This document shows, piece after piece, positions 36,033-45,181 of a stretch of 64,000 nucleotides of DNA. The notes beneath the pieces are model-generated. The model was not told the DNA's origin. It worked only from the letters and a program-made list of their open reading frames with translations, and did no database searches. This stretch comes from Flavobacteriales bacterium (lineage in GTDB: Bacteria; Bacteroidota; Bacteroidia; CAIKAF01), in assembly GCA_026418175.1 (NCBI GenBank), contig JAOABX010000011.1:1-64000 (forward strand), given 5' to 3'. Position 1 is the stretch's first letter; each line of letters starts with the position of its first letter. Both the position numbers and the translations under genes were made by a program.

Positions 36033-36877
36033 GGGAGCATCATTTTCATACAAAATACTGAACCTCCCGATTTAATAAATTCAGAAGTGTCTATAGAAAA
36101 GATTTCAAATCCTAATTCTGCTAATACACGCTCGGTATAAGTATTACCTTGTTGAATAATTGCTGCTTTTTGTCCTTTTGAGTTTTGAACTAAATGAGCA
36201 TTCAGCGCAAAACCAGCTTTAGCTTCTTGTATAGGTACTTCAATAAGATTACGAAAAGTTTTTTGTAAAATTTTTATTCCATCAGTACTAAATGCTAGTG
36301 GTTGGTAAAGTGCTGTTTTAGCATTTACGGGAATCAGACAGGTATCCAAATGGTAAAAATATTCGCTTACTAGCTCTACCGCTGTAATGCTGCCAGGAAG
36401 AATCAACCTCAACCAGTCAATAGCAGTTGGCGTAGTTCGATGTCCGTAGCCGGCAATCCAATGGTCGGTAAATGGCACAGGGAGGATGTCGCCCATTCCT
36501 TCTAAAATTATATTTTCGGGTGGTTCTATGATTTCAAATCCTTGGTTTTTATAAAATTCACGAAATGCAGGAATTTCACGTTGTCTCGTTGCATGTTTCA
36601 TCCGGCTTAGAACGACTGATTTTTTCCCTTGTGCAGAAACAAACGGCAAACTTTGATTAGCAGCAAACACCATATCTTCACATTGTGGGGTACCGTTCAG
36701 AATATGTATTTTGCTAATAATTCCGTTTTGCTGAAGTTTTTCATACACCGTTTTTAATACTTCCCATTGTTTCCGAGCTTTGGCTAGGTTTGTATTTCCT
36801 ATATGATCTTTCATGTGAATGTTTTTTACATCCACCACTTCAAACCAATCTGGAGTTACCAATAAAACTTCTTGCAT
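36029..36877 (-). CDS. DDAH/amidinotransferase-fold hydrolase
   Basis: 282 residues. A beta/alpha-propeller protein of the guanidine-modifying superfamily. The catalytic set is visible as Glu126 before GMGD (ILEGMGDIL), His176 (FYHLDTCL) and Cys276 at the end (SGGSVFCMKM). The first acidic motif is CEDMVFAAN (66-74). Close relatives hydrolyse dimethylarginine or deiminate arginine derivatives; the exact substrate is not fixed by these motifs. The gene overlaps the lipoprotein gene upstream by one base, so it belongs to a minus-strand run with the lipoprotein and the four-helix membrane protein. Confidence 0.88.
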   Translation of the reverse strand: MQEVLLVTPDWFEVVDVKNIHMKDHIGNTNLAKARKQWEVLKTVYEKLQQNGIISKIHILNGTPQCEDMVFAANQSLPFVSAQGKKSVVLSRMKHATRQREIPAFREFYKNQGFEIIEPPENIILEGMGDILPVPFTDHWIAGYGHRTTPTAIDWLRLILPGSITAVELVSEYFYHLDTCLIPVNAKTALYQPLAFSTDGIKILQKTFRNLIEVPIQEAKAGFALNAHLVQNSKGQKAAIIQQGNTYTERVLAELGFEIFSIDTSEFIKSGGSVFCMKMMLP

Positions 36878-37911
36878 TATTTTGATTTTTTTTCCTGAAC
36901 CACTCGAAGGGTGTAAGAAGGGGAAAGATATTCACGTCCGTCAATTATAATACCAAACCAAACTTCAGTTTCATAGGTTGGTTTTCCATTGCTATAATAT
37001 AATGGAGATATAGGTTCTTTTTTCTTATTCCATTCCCAGTAAAATGGTAATGAAGGATTTAATTCTTTATAAAATAACGAGTATAAATTTTCTGCAAAAA
37101 TTTCTTTCTCTTCACCCGGTTTAAGGATGATTTTACGGTTGCGTTGAAAATATTCTTCCTTGAAACGAAGCACCATTACCGCAGTCCTGTTTTTGCTGTA
37201 TCCATAAAGGTTAAATCTCACAGAACCACTATTTTCAAAATAATACTGGTCATAATTGCTGGTATTTTTTACACGGCAACGTATTATGTTTTCTTTTTTC
37301 TTATTGCCTGGCAATATTTCTGGTTCATCTGCACTAATACTCAATATTGCCTTTTGGTAAGTTTCTGTAGGAATTGTTGTTTGATCAATAGAAAAAAGGG
37401 TTTCTTTAGATCGAATAAACTTATCTTGTACTTTTACTTCTACTTTCATTTGAATGTAAGGTTCAAATTCTCTAGCATTAACTAACATAGGTAAGCGGGT
37501 AGGAGAAATATTTTTTTTATTTTTCCAGTTAGAAACAAGTAGTAATTCTTGTTCTGTTATCCAACCCAAAGCTTTTACATCTCCCGGTTGCAGGCTAAGT
37601 GTAGAGGCTTGCATTGTATGTGCCAGTATTTCAAAAGATTTTTTTTTATAAAATCTTGGATAGGCATATAATTTAAATAGGTGTTCATCAATAGATTGTA
37701 AAGTTATTGGTTGTGAATAGTGGTTTCTTACCAATATCCACAAGGTATCATTCGCACTTTGGAGATCAATAGAATAATTGGGTGCATGTAGCCAAACTTC
37801 CAACCCCCAAGGATTTTTTATGGAATACATGGCTTTTTTCTCAGATAAACAACCCGAAAAGAGTATACACCCCAACCATGTAAAAAAGAAAAAAACGAAA
37901 TATTTTTTCAT
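36877..37911 (-). CDS. Hypothetical lipoprotein
   Basis: 344 residues, no family recognised. The N-terminus has basic residues, a Phe-rich core and the lipobox LFSGC (Cys21). The mature protein looks like two or three beta-sandwich domains without catalytic residues (for example EVWLHAPNYSIDLQSAND and IIDGREYLSPSYTLRV). It overlaps its neighbours at both ends: four bases with the membrane-protein gene upstream and one base with the DDAH-like gene downstream, which indicates tight co-expression. The role is unknown. Confidence 0.72.
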   Translation of the reverse strand: MKKYFVFFFFTWLGCILFSGCLSEKKAMYSIKNPWGLEVWLHAPNYSIDLQSANDTLWILVRNHYSQPITLQSIDEHLFKLYAYPRFYKKKSFEILAHTMQASTLSLQPGDVKALGWITEQELLLVSNWKNKKNISPTRLPMLVNAREFEPYIQMKVEVKVQDKFIRSKETLFSIDQTTIPTETYQKAILSISADEPEILPGNKKKENIIRCRVKNTSNYDQYYFENSGSVRFNLYGYSKNRTAVMVLRFKEEYFQRNRKIILKPGEEKEIFAENLYSLFYKELNPSLPFYWEWNKKKEPISPLYYSNGKPTYETEVWFGIIIDGREYLSPSYTLRVVQEKKSK

Positions 37912-38249
37912 AATGTAAGAGAAAGTCCCAGAATCCAGTTAGCCAGCGAAATAAATATACCCATAAATAGAGCTGGCCAAAATCCATTTACCTTAAAATC
38001 GTTAATAATTTGCCCGGCAAGCCAAATTAAAAAGGCATTGATTACCAGAATAAAAAGACCGAGCGTAATAAGTGTGACGGGCAAAGTCAGAAAAATAAGT
38101 ATAGGTTTTACAATAGTGTTCAGCAATGCCATCAAAATTGCTACAACAAAAGCTATGGTAAAGCTTTTTACTTGAATTCCCGGAAGAATTTTGGAAAAAA
38201 CCAAAATCAAGGCAGCATTCACAATAAGGGTTATCAATAATTCCTTCAT
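37908..38249 (-). CDS. Small four-helix membrane protein, phage_holin_4_2 family
   Basis: 113 residues from the ATG at 38249 (MKELLITLIVNAALIL), with a longer frame upstream rejected because it lacks hydrophobic or conserved sequence. Four membrane segments are visible, with NTIVKPILIFLTLPVTLITLG in the middle, which is typical of the family named after mycobacterial 4-TMS phage holins. In most bacteria, including here, no phage genes accompany it and a holin role is unsupported. It overlaps the lipoprotein gene by four bases. The function of chromosomal members is unknown. Confidence 0.85.
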   Translation of the reverse strand: MKELLITLIVNAALILVFSKILPGIQVKSFTIAFVVAILMALLNTIVKPILIFLTLPVTLITLGLFILVINAFLIWLAGQIINDFKVNGFWPALFMGIFISLANWILGLSLTL

Positions 38250-38462
38250 ACCGGTAAAGATAGATAAATCTTGAAAGTTACCATGTTGGAAAGTTATTAA
38301 CATATTGTTTATAAGTGTGAGCTTTAAATTAGAGTAAATCATATACTAATTGAAAGGGGTGTTTTACTAACCCAAAACCCTATTCTAAAAAATAGTATAA
38401 AATATTCCATAATTACCATATGATATTTGCTGCGTCAAAAAAAAATAACAAAAAACAAAAAA

Positions 38463-39164
38463 ATGAAAACAAAATTCTTCGTACCGGTTTTAATGATAGT
38501 AGCAGTAGCATTTACTAGCTGTTCAAAAGAAGAATCGGGGGCTTTGGAAATGAATTTGAGTTTTGATTTTTCTAAAGAATATCAAGGTTGGTCTTACGAT
38601 ATTTCTAATTATACTGAAGGAGAACAACAAGCAATAGCGTTTGCATGTAAATATACTCGTTTACCCCAGCCATTGAATACCAATAAATCGGCATTGCTAT
38701 TGAGTGCTAAAAATATGGGTGGAGATTTATTCTTTTACATTCGCCGTCAAATTACTGGTTTACAACCCAATACTCAATATTCAATTAATTTTCAAATGGA
38801 ATTAGCTTCTAATGCTCCATCCACAGCCACTGAGGCTGGCAGTGCTAATGATGTGTATGTAAAAGTAGGTGCATCCAGCAGTGAACCTCGTACTGTTAAA
38901 AACGGTTCCGTTTACAACTTTACTTTAGATAAAGGTGTTAAAAAAGATAGTGATGGACAAGATTTAAAAGTAATTGGTAATATAGGTAATGGTACTACTG
39001 AACCGGTTTATAGTTTGTTTGAAAGAAACAGTTCAAACAAGACAATTGTAGCTGAAACGGATGCCATGGGTAACTTATGGTTGGTTGTGGGTTTTGATTC
39101 AAATTATAAATCTCGTACTTCGTTATTTATTAGTCAATTAGTAATAAATATTAGTGCTATCTAA
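38463..39164 (+). CDS. Hypothetical lipoprotein
   Basis: 233 residues from the ATG at 38463. Lipobox AFTSC with Cys20. The mature part begins with a short acidic linker and forms a carbohydrate-binding-module-like beta-sandwich: LSFDFSKEYQGWSYDISNY near the start, and ITGLQPNTQYSINFQMELA in the centre, the style of a sugar- or ligand-binding jelly roll. No catalytic residues are seen. It stands alone with a strong terminator after it. The function is unknown. Confidence 0.72.
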   Translation: MKTKFFVPVLMIVAVAFTSCSKEESGALEMNLSFDFSKEYQGWSYDISNYTEGEQQAIAFACKYTRLPQPLNTNKSALLLSAKNMGGDLFFYIRRQITGLQPNTQYSINFQMELASNAPSTATEAGSANDVYVKVGASSSEPRTVKNGSVYNFTLDKGVKKDSDGQDLKVIGNIGNGTTEPVYSLFERNSSNKTIVAETDAMGNLWLVVGFDSNYKSRTSLFISQLVINISAI

Positions 39165-39187
39165 TAAATAATTAAACTTTGTTGAAG

Positions 39188-39212
39188 AGGCAACCTACGG
39201 GTTGCCTTTTTT
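39188..39212 (+). terminator. Rho-independent terminator
   Basis: A 7-bp perfect stem GGCAACC/GGTTGCC (39189-39195 with 39200-39206), a 4-base TACG loop and a run of six T, extended by one A-T pair. It ends the lipoprotein transcript. Confidence 0.92.
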
Positions 39213-39337
39213 ATTTTATCTAATTGATAATACCATTGTAGCATCTAAAATCTTTATAACCATTAGCATCGAGGTGTTTTAATTATATCTTATTTCTTTA
39301 AGGAAAATCTTCGTGTATCTTAGTGGTTTGATGATTA

Positions 39338-39345
39338 TAACTTTG
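39338..39345 (+). promoter_or_regulatory. Bacteroidota -7 box for pfkA, nearly leaderless
   Basis: TAACTTTG matches TAnnTTTG exactly and ends 8 bases before the GTG at 39354. A transcript would start only a few bases before the start codon. No TTTG is seen at -33. Confidence 0.5.
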
Positions 39346-39353
39346 CAAAAGTT

Positions 39354-40337
39354 GTGAAAAATATTCAGCAAATAGCCGTTTTAACATCTGGAGGCGATGC
39401 TCCGGGTATGAATGCCTGTATTCGAGCAGTAGTTCGTACTGGTTTGTTCAATGGATTAAAAGTTTGGGGGATTCGCAGGGGATATCAGGGCATGATTGAA
39501 AATGATTTTATTCCGATGGATTCTTCCTCAGTTAGTAATATTATTCAGCGAGGGGGAACAATCCTTAAAACTGCACGTAGCAAAGAATTTATGACTCCCG
39601 AAGGGCGTAAAAGGGCTTATGAAAACCTTCGATCCCGTAATATCAATGCTATTGTAGCCATTGGGGGTGATGGTACTTTTACCGGGGCTCGGGTTTTTAT
39701 GAACGAATATCCGGATATCGATTTTATAGGATTGCCCGGAACTATTGACAATGATCTTTCTGGAACAGATTTTACTATTGGATTTGATACTGCTATCAAT
39801 ACTGTTATTGACGCGGTGGATAAAATAAGGGATACAGCTGCCAGCCATGACCGCCTCTTTTTTATTGAAGTAATGGGACGTGATTCGGGAATGATTGCCT
39901 TACATTCCGGCATTGGGGTGGGAGCCGAAGCCATCTTAATTCCCGAAACAAAAACGTATGTGGATCAACTGATTCACCAGTTGGAAAGGGGGTGGCTACG
40001 CAATAAATCATCCTGTATAATTATTGTTGCTGAGGGCGATGATACCGGTGGAGCACAAGCATTAGCTGATGTTGTAAAACAGCGTTTTACACAATATGAT
40101 ACCCGGGTGAGTATTCTTGGACACATACAGCGTGGCGGAAGCCCTACATGTAACGACCGTATGCTGGGTACAAGGTTAGGTTACGAAGCAGTTGAAGCCC
40201 TGGTCCGTGGTAAATCTGGTGTGATGGTTGGAATTGTGAATAATCAAGTAGTGTATACTCCTTTTGAACACGCAATTCGTGATGAAGGAAAAATGAATAT
40301 GCAATTGATAAGAATGGCCGAAATTCTGGCTATGTAA
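39354..40337 (+). CDS. pfkA: ATP-dependent 6-phosphofructokinase
   Basis: 327 residues, starting at GTG. It phosphorylates fructose 6-phosphate, the committed step of glycolysis. Signatures: the nucleotide loop TSGGDAPGMNACIRA (11-25), IGGDGTFTGA, the catalytic PGTIDNDL and GFDTAINT, then EVMGRDSGMIAL and the C-terminal GHIQRGGSPTCNDR. GGDGT favours ATP over pyrophosphate as donor (PPi enzymes carry GGDDS there). The length is normal for the bacterial tetramer. priA begins 13 bases after its stop. Confidence 0.96.
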   Translation: MKNIQQIAVLTSGGDAPGMNACIRAVVRTGLFNGLKVWGIRRGYQGMIENDFIPMDSSSVSNIIQRGGTILKTARSKEFMTPEGRKRAYENLRSRNINAIVAIGGDGTFTGARVFMNEYPDIDFIGLPGTIDNDLSGTDFTIGFDTAINTVIDAVDKIRDTAASHDRLFFIEVMGRDSGMIALHSGIGVGAEAILIPETKTYVDQLIHQLERGWLRNKSSCIIIVAEGDDTGGAQALADVVKQRFTQYDTRVSILGHIQRGGSPTCNDRMLGTRLGYEAVEALVRGKSGVMVGIVNNQVVYTPFEHAIRDEGKMNMQLIRMAEILAM

Positions 40338-40350
40338 TGTATAATTGGCC

Positions 40351-42840
40351 ATGATTTCAGGTTCTCATACTTGCTCTAATTGGATAGAAGTTATTTTACC
40401 GTTGGCATTGCCTCGCCAGCTCACCTATGGAGTGCCTGATACTATAAAAAGTATCATACAACCCGGTTGTAGGGTAGTAGTGCAAGTTGGAAAAAGTAAA
40501 ATGTACACAGCCTTAGTTTATCGCACGCAGGTTCCAGCTCCTCAAGGCTATCAGGCTAAACCTATTCTCGAAATTTTAGATGAACAACCTGTGGTTACTA
40601 CTGATCAGATTCGTTTCTGGGAATGGATTGCATCATATTATATGTGTACCCTGGGCGAAGTAATGAATGTGGCCTTACCCTCAGGGCTGCGATTAGCTGC
40701 TGAGAACAAGTATGTACTTGCCAACAGAGATATAGACCTGAATATTCTTAGCAACCGCGAATGCCTAATCGTTGAAGCCTTGCTGGAGCGTCCAGCCCTG
40801 TCGCACGATGAAATTGTAAAACTTATTGGTATTAAAACGGTTCAGCCTTATATTAAGAGTTTGATTGAAAAAGGGTATTTGGCGATTGAGCAGGAAATGA
40901 AAAAAGGCTTTGTACCTAAAACCGAAATATACATCGAACTTACTGAAACGGCTGACCAGGAAGAAAATCTTAAAAAAATATTTGATGATCTGATTAAAGC
41001 TCCAAAACAACTTGAAACGCTGATGCGATTTATACACCTATCCTCACGTTATACAGACAAGGTGCGTAAAGTAAAAAAAAATGATTTATTAAAGTTTGAA
41101 CAAGTATCTGCCCAAGCTATTCGTGAATTGGTGAAAAAAAGTGTATTCAAAGAAGTGAAAGTGGAAGTGGGCCGCTTTCATGCAGATGATGTAAAAGCAG
41201 CTACGACCTATTCCCTTACCGATGAACAGCAACGAACCCTACAGCAAATTAAGTCGGGATTTGCTCAAAATAAGCCTGTTTTGCTTCATGGCGTAACTTC
41301 CAGCGGAAAAACCGAAGTGTATATATCACTTATAAAAGAATGCATTGATGCAGGGAAGCAAGTGTTGTATTTATTGCCTGAAATTGCTCTTACCACCCAA
41401 CTTATTCAACGACTACAACGCTTTTTTCCTGGAAAGGTAGGAGTGTACCATTCCAGATTCAATGAAAATGAACGGGTGGAGGTATGGAACAATGTTTTAA
41501 ATTTCAGTAAAGGCAATACGCGATTTCAGATTATACTGGGAGCTCGATCAGCTCTTTTTTTACCATTTACTCAATTAGGACTGGTTGTGGTGGATGAAGA
41601 GCACGATGCTTCGTTCAAACAGCACGACCCAGACCCTCGTTATAATGCACGGGATGCAGCAATCTACTTAGCTACCCGTAAGCAGGCGCATGTACTGCTT
41701 GGTTCAGCTACTCCTTCACTTGAATCGTATCATAATGTACAAATTGGGAAATATACCCTAGCTGAACTGAAAAGTCGATTTGGTAATGTATCCTTGCCTG
41801 ATATTATTACTGCTGATGTTAAGCATGAATTGAAACACAAAAAAATGCAGTCGCATTTTACCTCTTTGTTACTTCAAGAAATACAGCAGGCTTTAGATAG
41901 GCGCGAACAAGTGATCCTCTTTCAAAACCGCCGGGGCTATGCTCCTATGCTGCAATGTGGTGAATGTGGCTGGGTCCCTCAATGCAAACATTGTGATATT
42001 TCACTCATTTATCATAAAAATTCTGATCAATTACGTTGCCATTACTGTGGTTATACCGAACGCATGGTAGATGCATGTAAGGCTTGTGGCAGTGTAAATC
42101 TTGATAAAAAAGGCTTTGGAACTGAAAAGGTAGAAGATGAGCTACAACCCTTGTTCCCCAAAGCACGAATTGCCCGTTTGGATTTAGATACTACCCGCCG
42201 AAAAAATGCATATCAGGAAATCTTACATCAGTTTGCTGATGGGGCGATTGATATTTTGGTTGGTACCCAAATGATAACTAAGGGCTTGGATTTTGATCAT
42301 GTTTCGGTAGTAGGGATACTGAATGCTGATAACATGCTGCACTTCCCTGATTTTAGGGCGCATGAACGTGCCTATCAACTCATGAGTCAAGTTGCAGGTA
42401 GGGCCGGAAGACGTAATCGGCAGGGCAAGGTAGTGATACAAACGTATAATCCGCAGCATGTTATTATACGCCATGTAATCCATCATGATTACGAAGCCAT
42501 GGCTCGGCAGGAATTGCTGGAACGAAGTAATTTCAAGTATCCACCTTATTATAAATTCATTGAAATTACCCTCAAAGCAACTGATTATGTTCTGGTAAAA
42601 CAAGCTGCCTTGCATTTGGCCCATTTGTTAAAACAACAGCTTGGTGACAGGGTATTAGGTCCAGAAATGCCGGGTGTAGCACGTATTAGAAATCAGTTTT
42701 TATTCCGTGTATTGATACGTTTGGAATTAGGGGCACCATTAAATACATGCAAACAATGGATACTAGCAGCCATGCAAACTGTAAAACAAACTCCCGATGG
42801 AAAACGAGTGGTATTTCAGATAGATGTGGATCCGTATTGA
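40351..42840 (+). CDS. priA: Primosomal protein N' (replication restart helicase)
   Basis: 829 residues from the ATG at 40351. It recognises stalled forks and reloads the replisome. Visible parts: an N-terminal 3'-DNA-binding domain (LPRQLTYGVPD), Walker A GVTSSGKTEVY, the DEEH box VVDEEHDASFKQ, two zinc-binding Cys clusters (CGECGWVPQCKHC and CHYCGYTERMVDACKACG) and helicase motifs VGTQMITKGLDFDHV and QVAGRAGR. The length is slightly above E. coli PriA, with extra sequence in the winged-helix region around residues 150-250. It is probably co-transcribed with pfkA. Confidence 0.96.
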   Translation: MISGSHTCSNWIEVILPLALPRQLTYGVPDTIKSIIQPGCRVVVQVGKSKMYTALVYRTQVPAPQGYQAKPILEILDEQPVVTTDQIRFWEWIASYYMCTLGEVMNVALPSGLRLAAENKYVLANRDIDLNILSNRECLIVEALLERPALSHDEIVKLIGIKTVQPYIKSLIEKGYLAIEQEMKKGFVPKTEIYIELTETADQEENLKKIFDDLIKAPKQLETLMRFIHLSSRYTDKVRKVKKNDLLKFEQVSAQAIRELVKKSVFKEVKVEVGRFHADDVKAATTYSLTDEQQRTLQQIKSGFAQNKPVLLHGVTSSGKTEVYISLIKECIDAGKQVLYLLPEIALTTQLIQRLQRFFPGKVGVYHSRFNENERVEVWNNVLNFSKGNTRFQIILGARSALFLPFTQLGLVVVDEEHDASFKQHDPDPRYNARDAAIYLATRKQAHVLLGSATPSLESYHNVQIGKYTLAELKSRFGNVSLPDIITADVKHELKHKKMQSHFTSLLLQEIQQALDRREQVILFQNRRGYAPMLQCGECGWVPQCKHCDISLIYHKNSDQLRCHYCGYTERMVDACKACGSVNLDKKGFGTEKVEDELQPLFPKARIARLDLDTTRRKNAYQEILHQFADGAIDILVGTQMITKGLDFDHVSVVGILNADNMLHFPDFRAHERAYQLMSQVAGRAGRRNRQGKVVIQTYNPQHVIIRHVIHHDYEAMARQELLERSNFKYPPYYKFIEITLKATDYVLVKQAALHLAHLLKQQLGDRVLGPEMPGVARIRNQFLFRVLIRLELGAPLNTCKQWILAAMQTVKQTPDGKRVVFQIDVDPY

Positions 42841-42929
42841 ATCGGGCTATTCTACAAATTCAAAATGTAATTAAATACTATTTCCTATTAAGAATCTTTT
42901 CCTTCTAACAGCCCTTCGGCATAAAACCT

Positions 42930-42937
42930 TATCTTTG
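42930..42937 (+). promoter_or_regulatory. Bacteroidota -7 box for the arginase-family gene
   Basis: TATCTTTG matches TAnnTTTG exactly, ending 25 bases before the ATG at 42963. No clear -33 element. Confidence 0.5.
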
Positions 42938-42962
42938 CAGCTTAAAAATAAATTTGTTAAGC

Positions 42963-44048
42963 ATGGCTAGCACCCAACAAAAAACTATGTTTGATCCCAA
43001 CGGTCCTGCTGGTATACATAGCGGTATATTTGGCCTTCCATACAATGTATCGCAGGCTGAATTAATTCTTATTCCTGTACCTTGGGATGTTACGGTGAGC
43101 TATGCTACTGGTGCTGCTAAAGGGCCTGCAGCTATTTTAGAAGCCAGCCGTCAGGTAGATCTTTTTTTGGCTGATATACCTCAGGCATGGAATAATGCCA
43201 TTTGTATGCTTCCTTTGCCTGAAGAATTGCGAAAACGCAGTAAAAAAGCCCGTAAATACGCTGAAGCCTATATTCATTTACTTACAGAGCAACCTGAACA
43301 GGCTGAAACTGAAAAAGCCAAACAAATGCTGGCTTTTGTAAATGCGGAATGTGCTTCCATGAATGATTGGGTATTCAATCAAGCCAAAAAAATTATACAG
43401 GCCGGAAAAATGGTTGCTCTCATCGGCGGTGACCATTCAACTCCATTAGGTCTAATGAAAGCATTAGCAGATAAGCATACCTACAGTGTGTTGCACATAG
43501 ATGCCCATGCAGATTTACGTATTGCTTATGAAAATTTTACATACAGCCATGCCAGTATTATGTACAATGCACTGCAGCTGAAAAACTTGAAAAATCTGGT
43601 ACAAGTTGGTATTCGCGACTGGTGCCAGCAGGAGCAAGATATAGTGGATCAGTCGAAAGGACGTATTATCATGTTTACTGATGAGCAACTGAAAAATCAG
43701 CAATATGAAGGAAAAACTTGGAGTCAGCAATGTGATGAAATTATTGCCAACTTGGGGGAAAAGGTGTACATCAGTTTTGATATTGACGGTTTAGACCCAA
43801 AACTTTGCCCCAATACCGGGACCCCAGTTCCTGGTGGATTGGAATTTCATGAAGCGTTATTGCTGATAAAAAAAGTGGTACAAAGCGGACGTGAACTAGT
43901 TGGGTTTGATGTAGTGGAAGTTGCACCGGGTAAAGATGAGTGGGATGCCAATGTAGCTTCCCGCCTTATTTATCAATTGGCTAACCAAATGTTTATAAAT
44001 TCAAAGAAAGCAAAACCGGCAGCGAAGAAAAAGGCCGGTAAAAAATAA
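42963..44048 (+). CDS. Arginase/agmatinase-family ureohydrolase
   Basis: 361 residues from the ATG at 42963. The binuclear manganese motifs are in order: GGDHS, DAHADLR and SFDIDGLDP, with GTPVPGGL after them. The enzyme should hydrolyse a guanidino compound to urea; arginine, agmatine and formimidoylglutamate are candidates and the motifs do not decide. An insert of about 50 residues (around 75-125) precedes GGDHS, and the C-terminus is a Lys/Ala-rich tail (about 15 residues). The deoxyhypusine-synthase-like gene follows 31 bp later in the same direction. That pairing favours a polyamine role, hence agmatinase (agmatine to putrescine), as inference. Confidence 0.9.
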   Translation: MASTQQKTMFDPNGPAGIHSGIFGLPYNVSQAELILIPVPWDVTVSYATGAAKGPAAILEASRQVDLFLADIPQAWNNAICMLPLPEELRKRSKKARKYAEAYIHLLTEQPEQAETEKAKQMLAFVNAECASMNDWVFNQAKKIIQAGKMVALIGGDHSTPLGLMKALADKHTYSVLHIDAHADLRIAYENFTYSHASIMYNALQLKNLKNLVQVGIRDWCQQEQDIVDQSKGRIIMFTDEQLKNQQYEGKTWSQQCDEIIANLGEKVYISFDIDGLDPKLCPNTGTPVPGGLEFHEALLLIKKVVQSGRELVGFDVVEVAPGKDEWDANVASRLIYQLANQMFINSKKAKPAAKKKAGKK

Positions 44049-44079
44049 ATATTCACTTTAAATTTAATTTGATACGGAT

Positions 44080-45051
44080 ATGAAAGGACCGATTTCACAA
44101 TTCATTGAAAAAAATTACTTGCATTTTAATGCTGCAGCTTTAGTAGATGCTGCCAAAGGATATGAAGCACATTTGCTGGATAATGGAAAGATGATGATTA
44201 CCCTTGCTGGAGCTATGAGTACAGCAGAATTGGGAAAGTCATTGGCTGAAATGATTCGTCAGGATAAAGTTCATATCATTTCTTGTACAGGAGCTAACCT
44301 GGAAGAAGATATAATGAACCTAGTGGCTCACAATTCTTATAAAAGAGTGCCCCATTATCGTGATTTAAGTCCGCAAGATGAATGGGAACTTCTGGAGAAT
44401 CATTACAATCGTGTTACGGATACATGCATTCCTGAAGAAGAAGCATTTCGGCGTTTGCAGAAACATTTGTATCGGGTATGGAATAAAGCCGATAAGGCTG
44501 GAGAGCGTTATTTCCCCCATGAATACATGTATCAAATGATTCTTTCAGGAGAGTTGAAGCAATATTATGAGATTGACCCGAAAGATAGTTGGATGGTAGC
44601 TGCCGCCGAAAAAAACTTACCCATTGTAGTGCCGGGTTGGGAAGACAGTACCATGGGAAATATTTTTGCATCCTATTGCATCAAGGGAGAATTTAAACCC
44701 TCTACCATGAAAAGTGGTATTGAATACATGATGTGGTTGGCCGACTGGTACATAAAAAACTGCCAAGGAAAAGGTGTTGGATTCTTTCAGATAGGTGGGG
44801 GGATAGCCGGTGATTTCCCCATTTGTGTAGTGCCTATGTTATATCAGGACATGGAAATGCATGATATCCCTTTTTGGGCGTATTTCTGCCAGATTTCTGA
44901 TTCTACTACTTCTTATGGAAGCTACAGCGGAGCTGTGCCCAATGAAAAAATTACATGGGGCAAGCTGGGCATTGATACTCCTAAGTTTGTTATAGAAAGT
45001 GATGCTACCATTGTAGCTCCGCTTATCTTTGCATATGTGTTGGGATGGTAG
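44080..45051 (+). CDS. Deoxyhypusine-synthase-like aminobutyl transferase
   Basis: 323 residues. Homologous to eukaryotic and archaeal deoxyhypusine synthase, which uses NAD to move an aminobutyl group from spermidine to a lysine of eIF5A. Recognisable parts: the NAD-binding ISCTGANLEEDIMNLVAH, GWEDSTMGNIF, FFQIGGGIAGDFPI and SYSGAVPNEKITWGKL, whose Lys295 matches the active-site lysine that carries the aminobutyl group in the human enzyme. Bacteria have no eIF5A, so another acceptor such as putrescine (giving homospermidine) or agmatine is more likely. It lies 31 bp after the arginase-family gene. The family is certain; the acceptor is not known from sequence. Confidence 0.9.
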   Translation: MKGPISQFIEKNYLHFNAAALVDAAKGYEAHLLDNGKMMITLAGAMSTAELGKSLAEMIRQDKVHIISCTGANLEEDIMNLVAHNSYKRVPHYRDLSPQDEWELLENHYNRVTDTCIPEEEAFRRLQKHLYRVWNKADKAGERYFPHEYMYQMILSGELKQYYEIDPKDSWMVAAAEKNLPIVVPGWEDSTMGNIFASYCIKGEFKPSTMKSGIEYMMWLADWYIKNCQGKGVGFFQIGGGIAGDFPICVVPMLYQDMEMHDIPFWAYFCQISDSTTSYGSYSGAVPNEKITWGKLGIDTPKFVIESDATIVAPLIFAYVLGW

Positions 45052-45181
45052 CGAAAGGCCTATAAAAGTTATTAATTTATGGGCATAGATGAAGCAAGGA
45101 ATATAAAATAAAAAATCGGGAAGAATTAACACCCATTATCAAAACAAAGTTTTCTTGATTAATTAATCCTTGTTTAAAAAA

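Noticed and set aside
37908-38249. Prophage holin
   Set aside because: The family name is historical. No phage structural, lysis or integrase gene lies near, and its neighbours are a lipoprotein and a DDAH-like enzyme.
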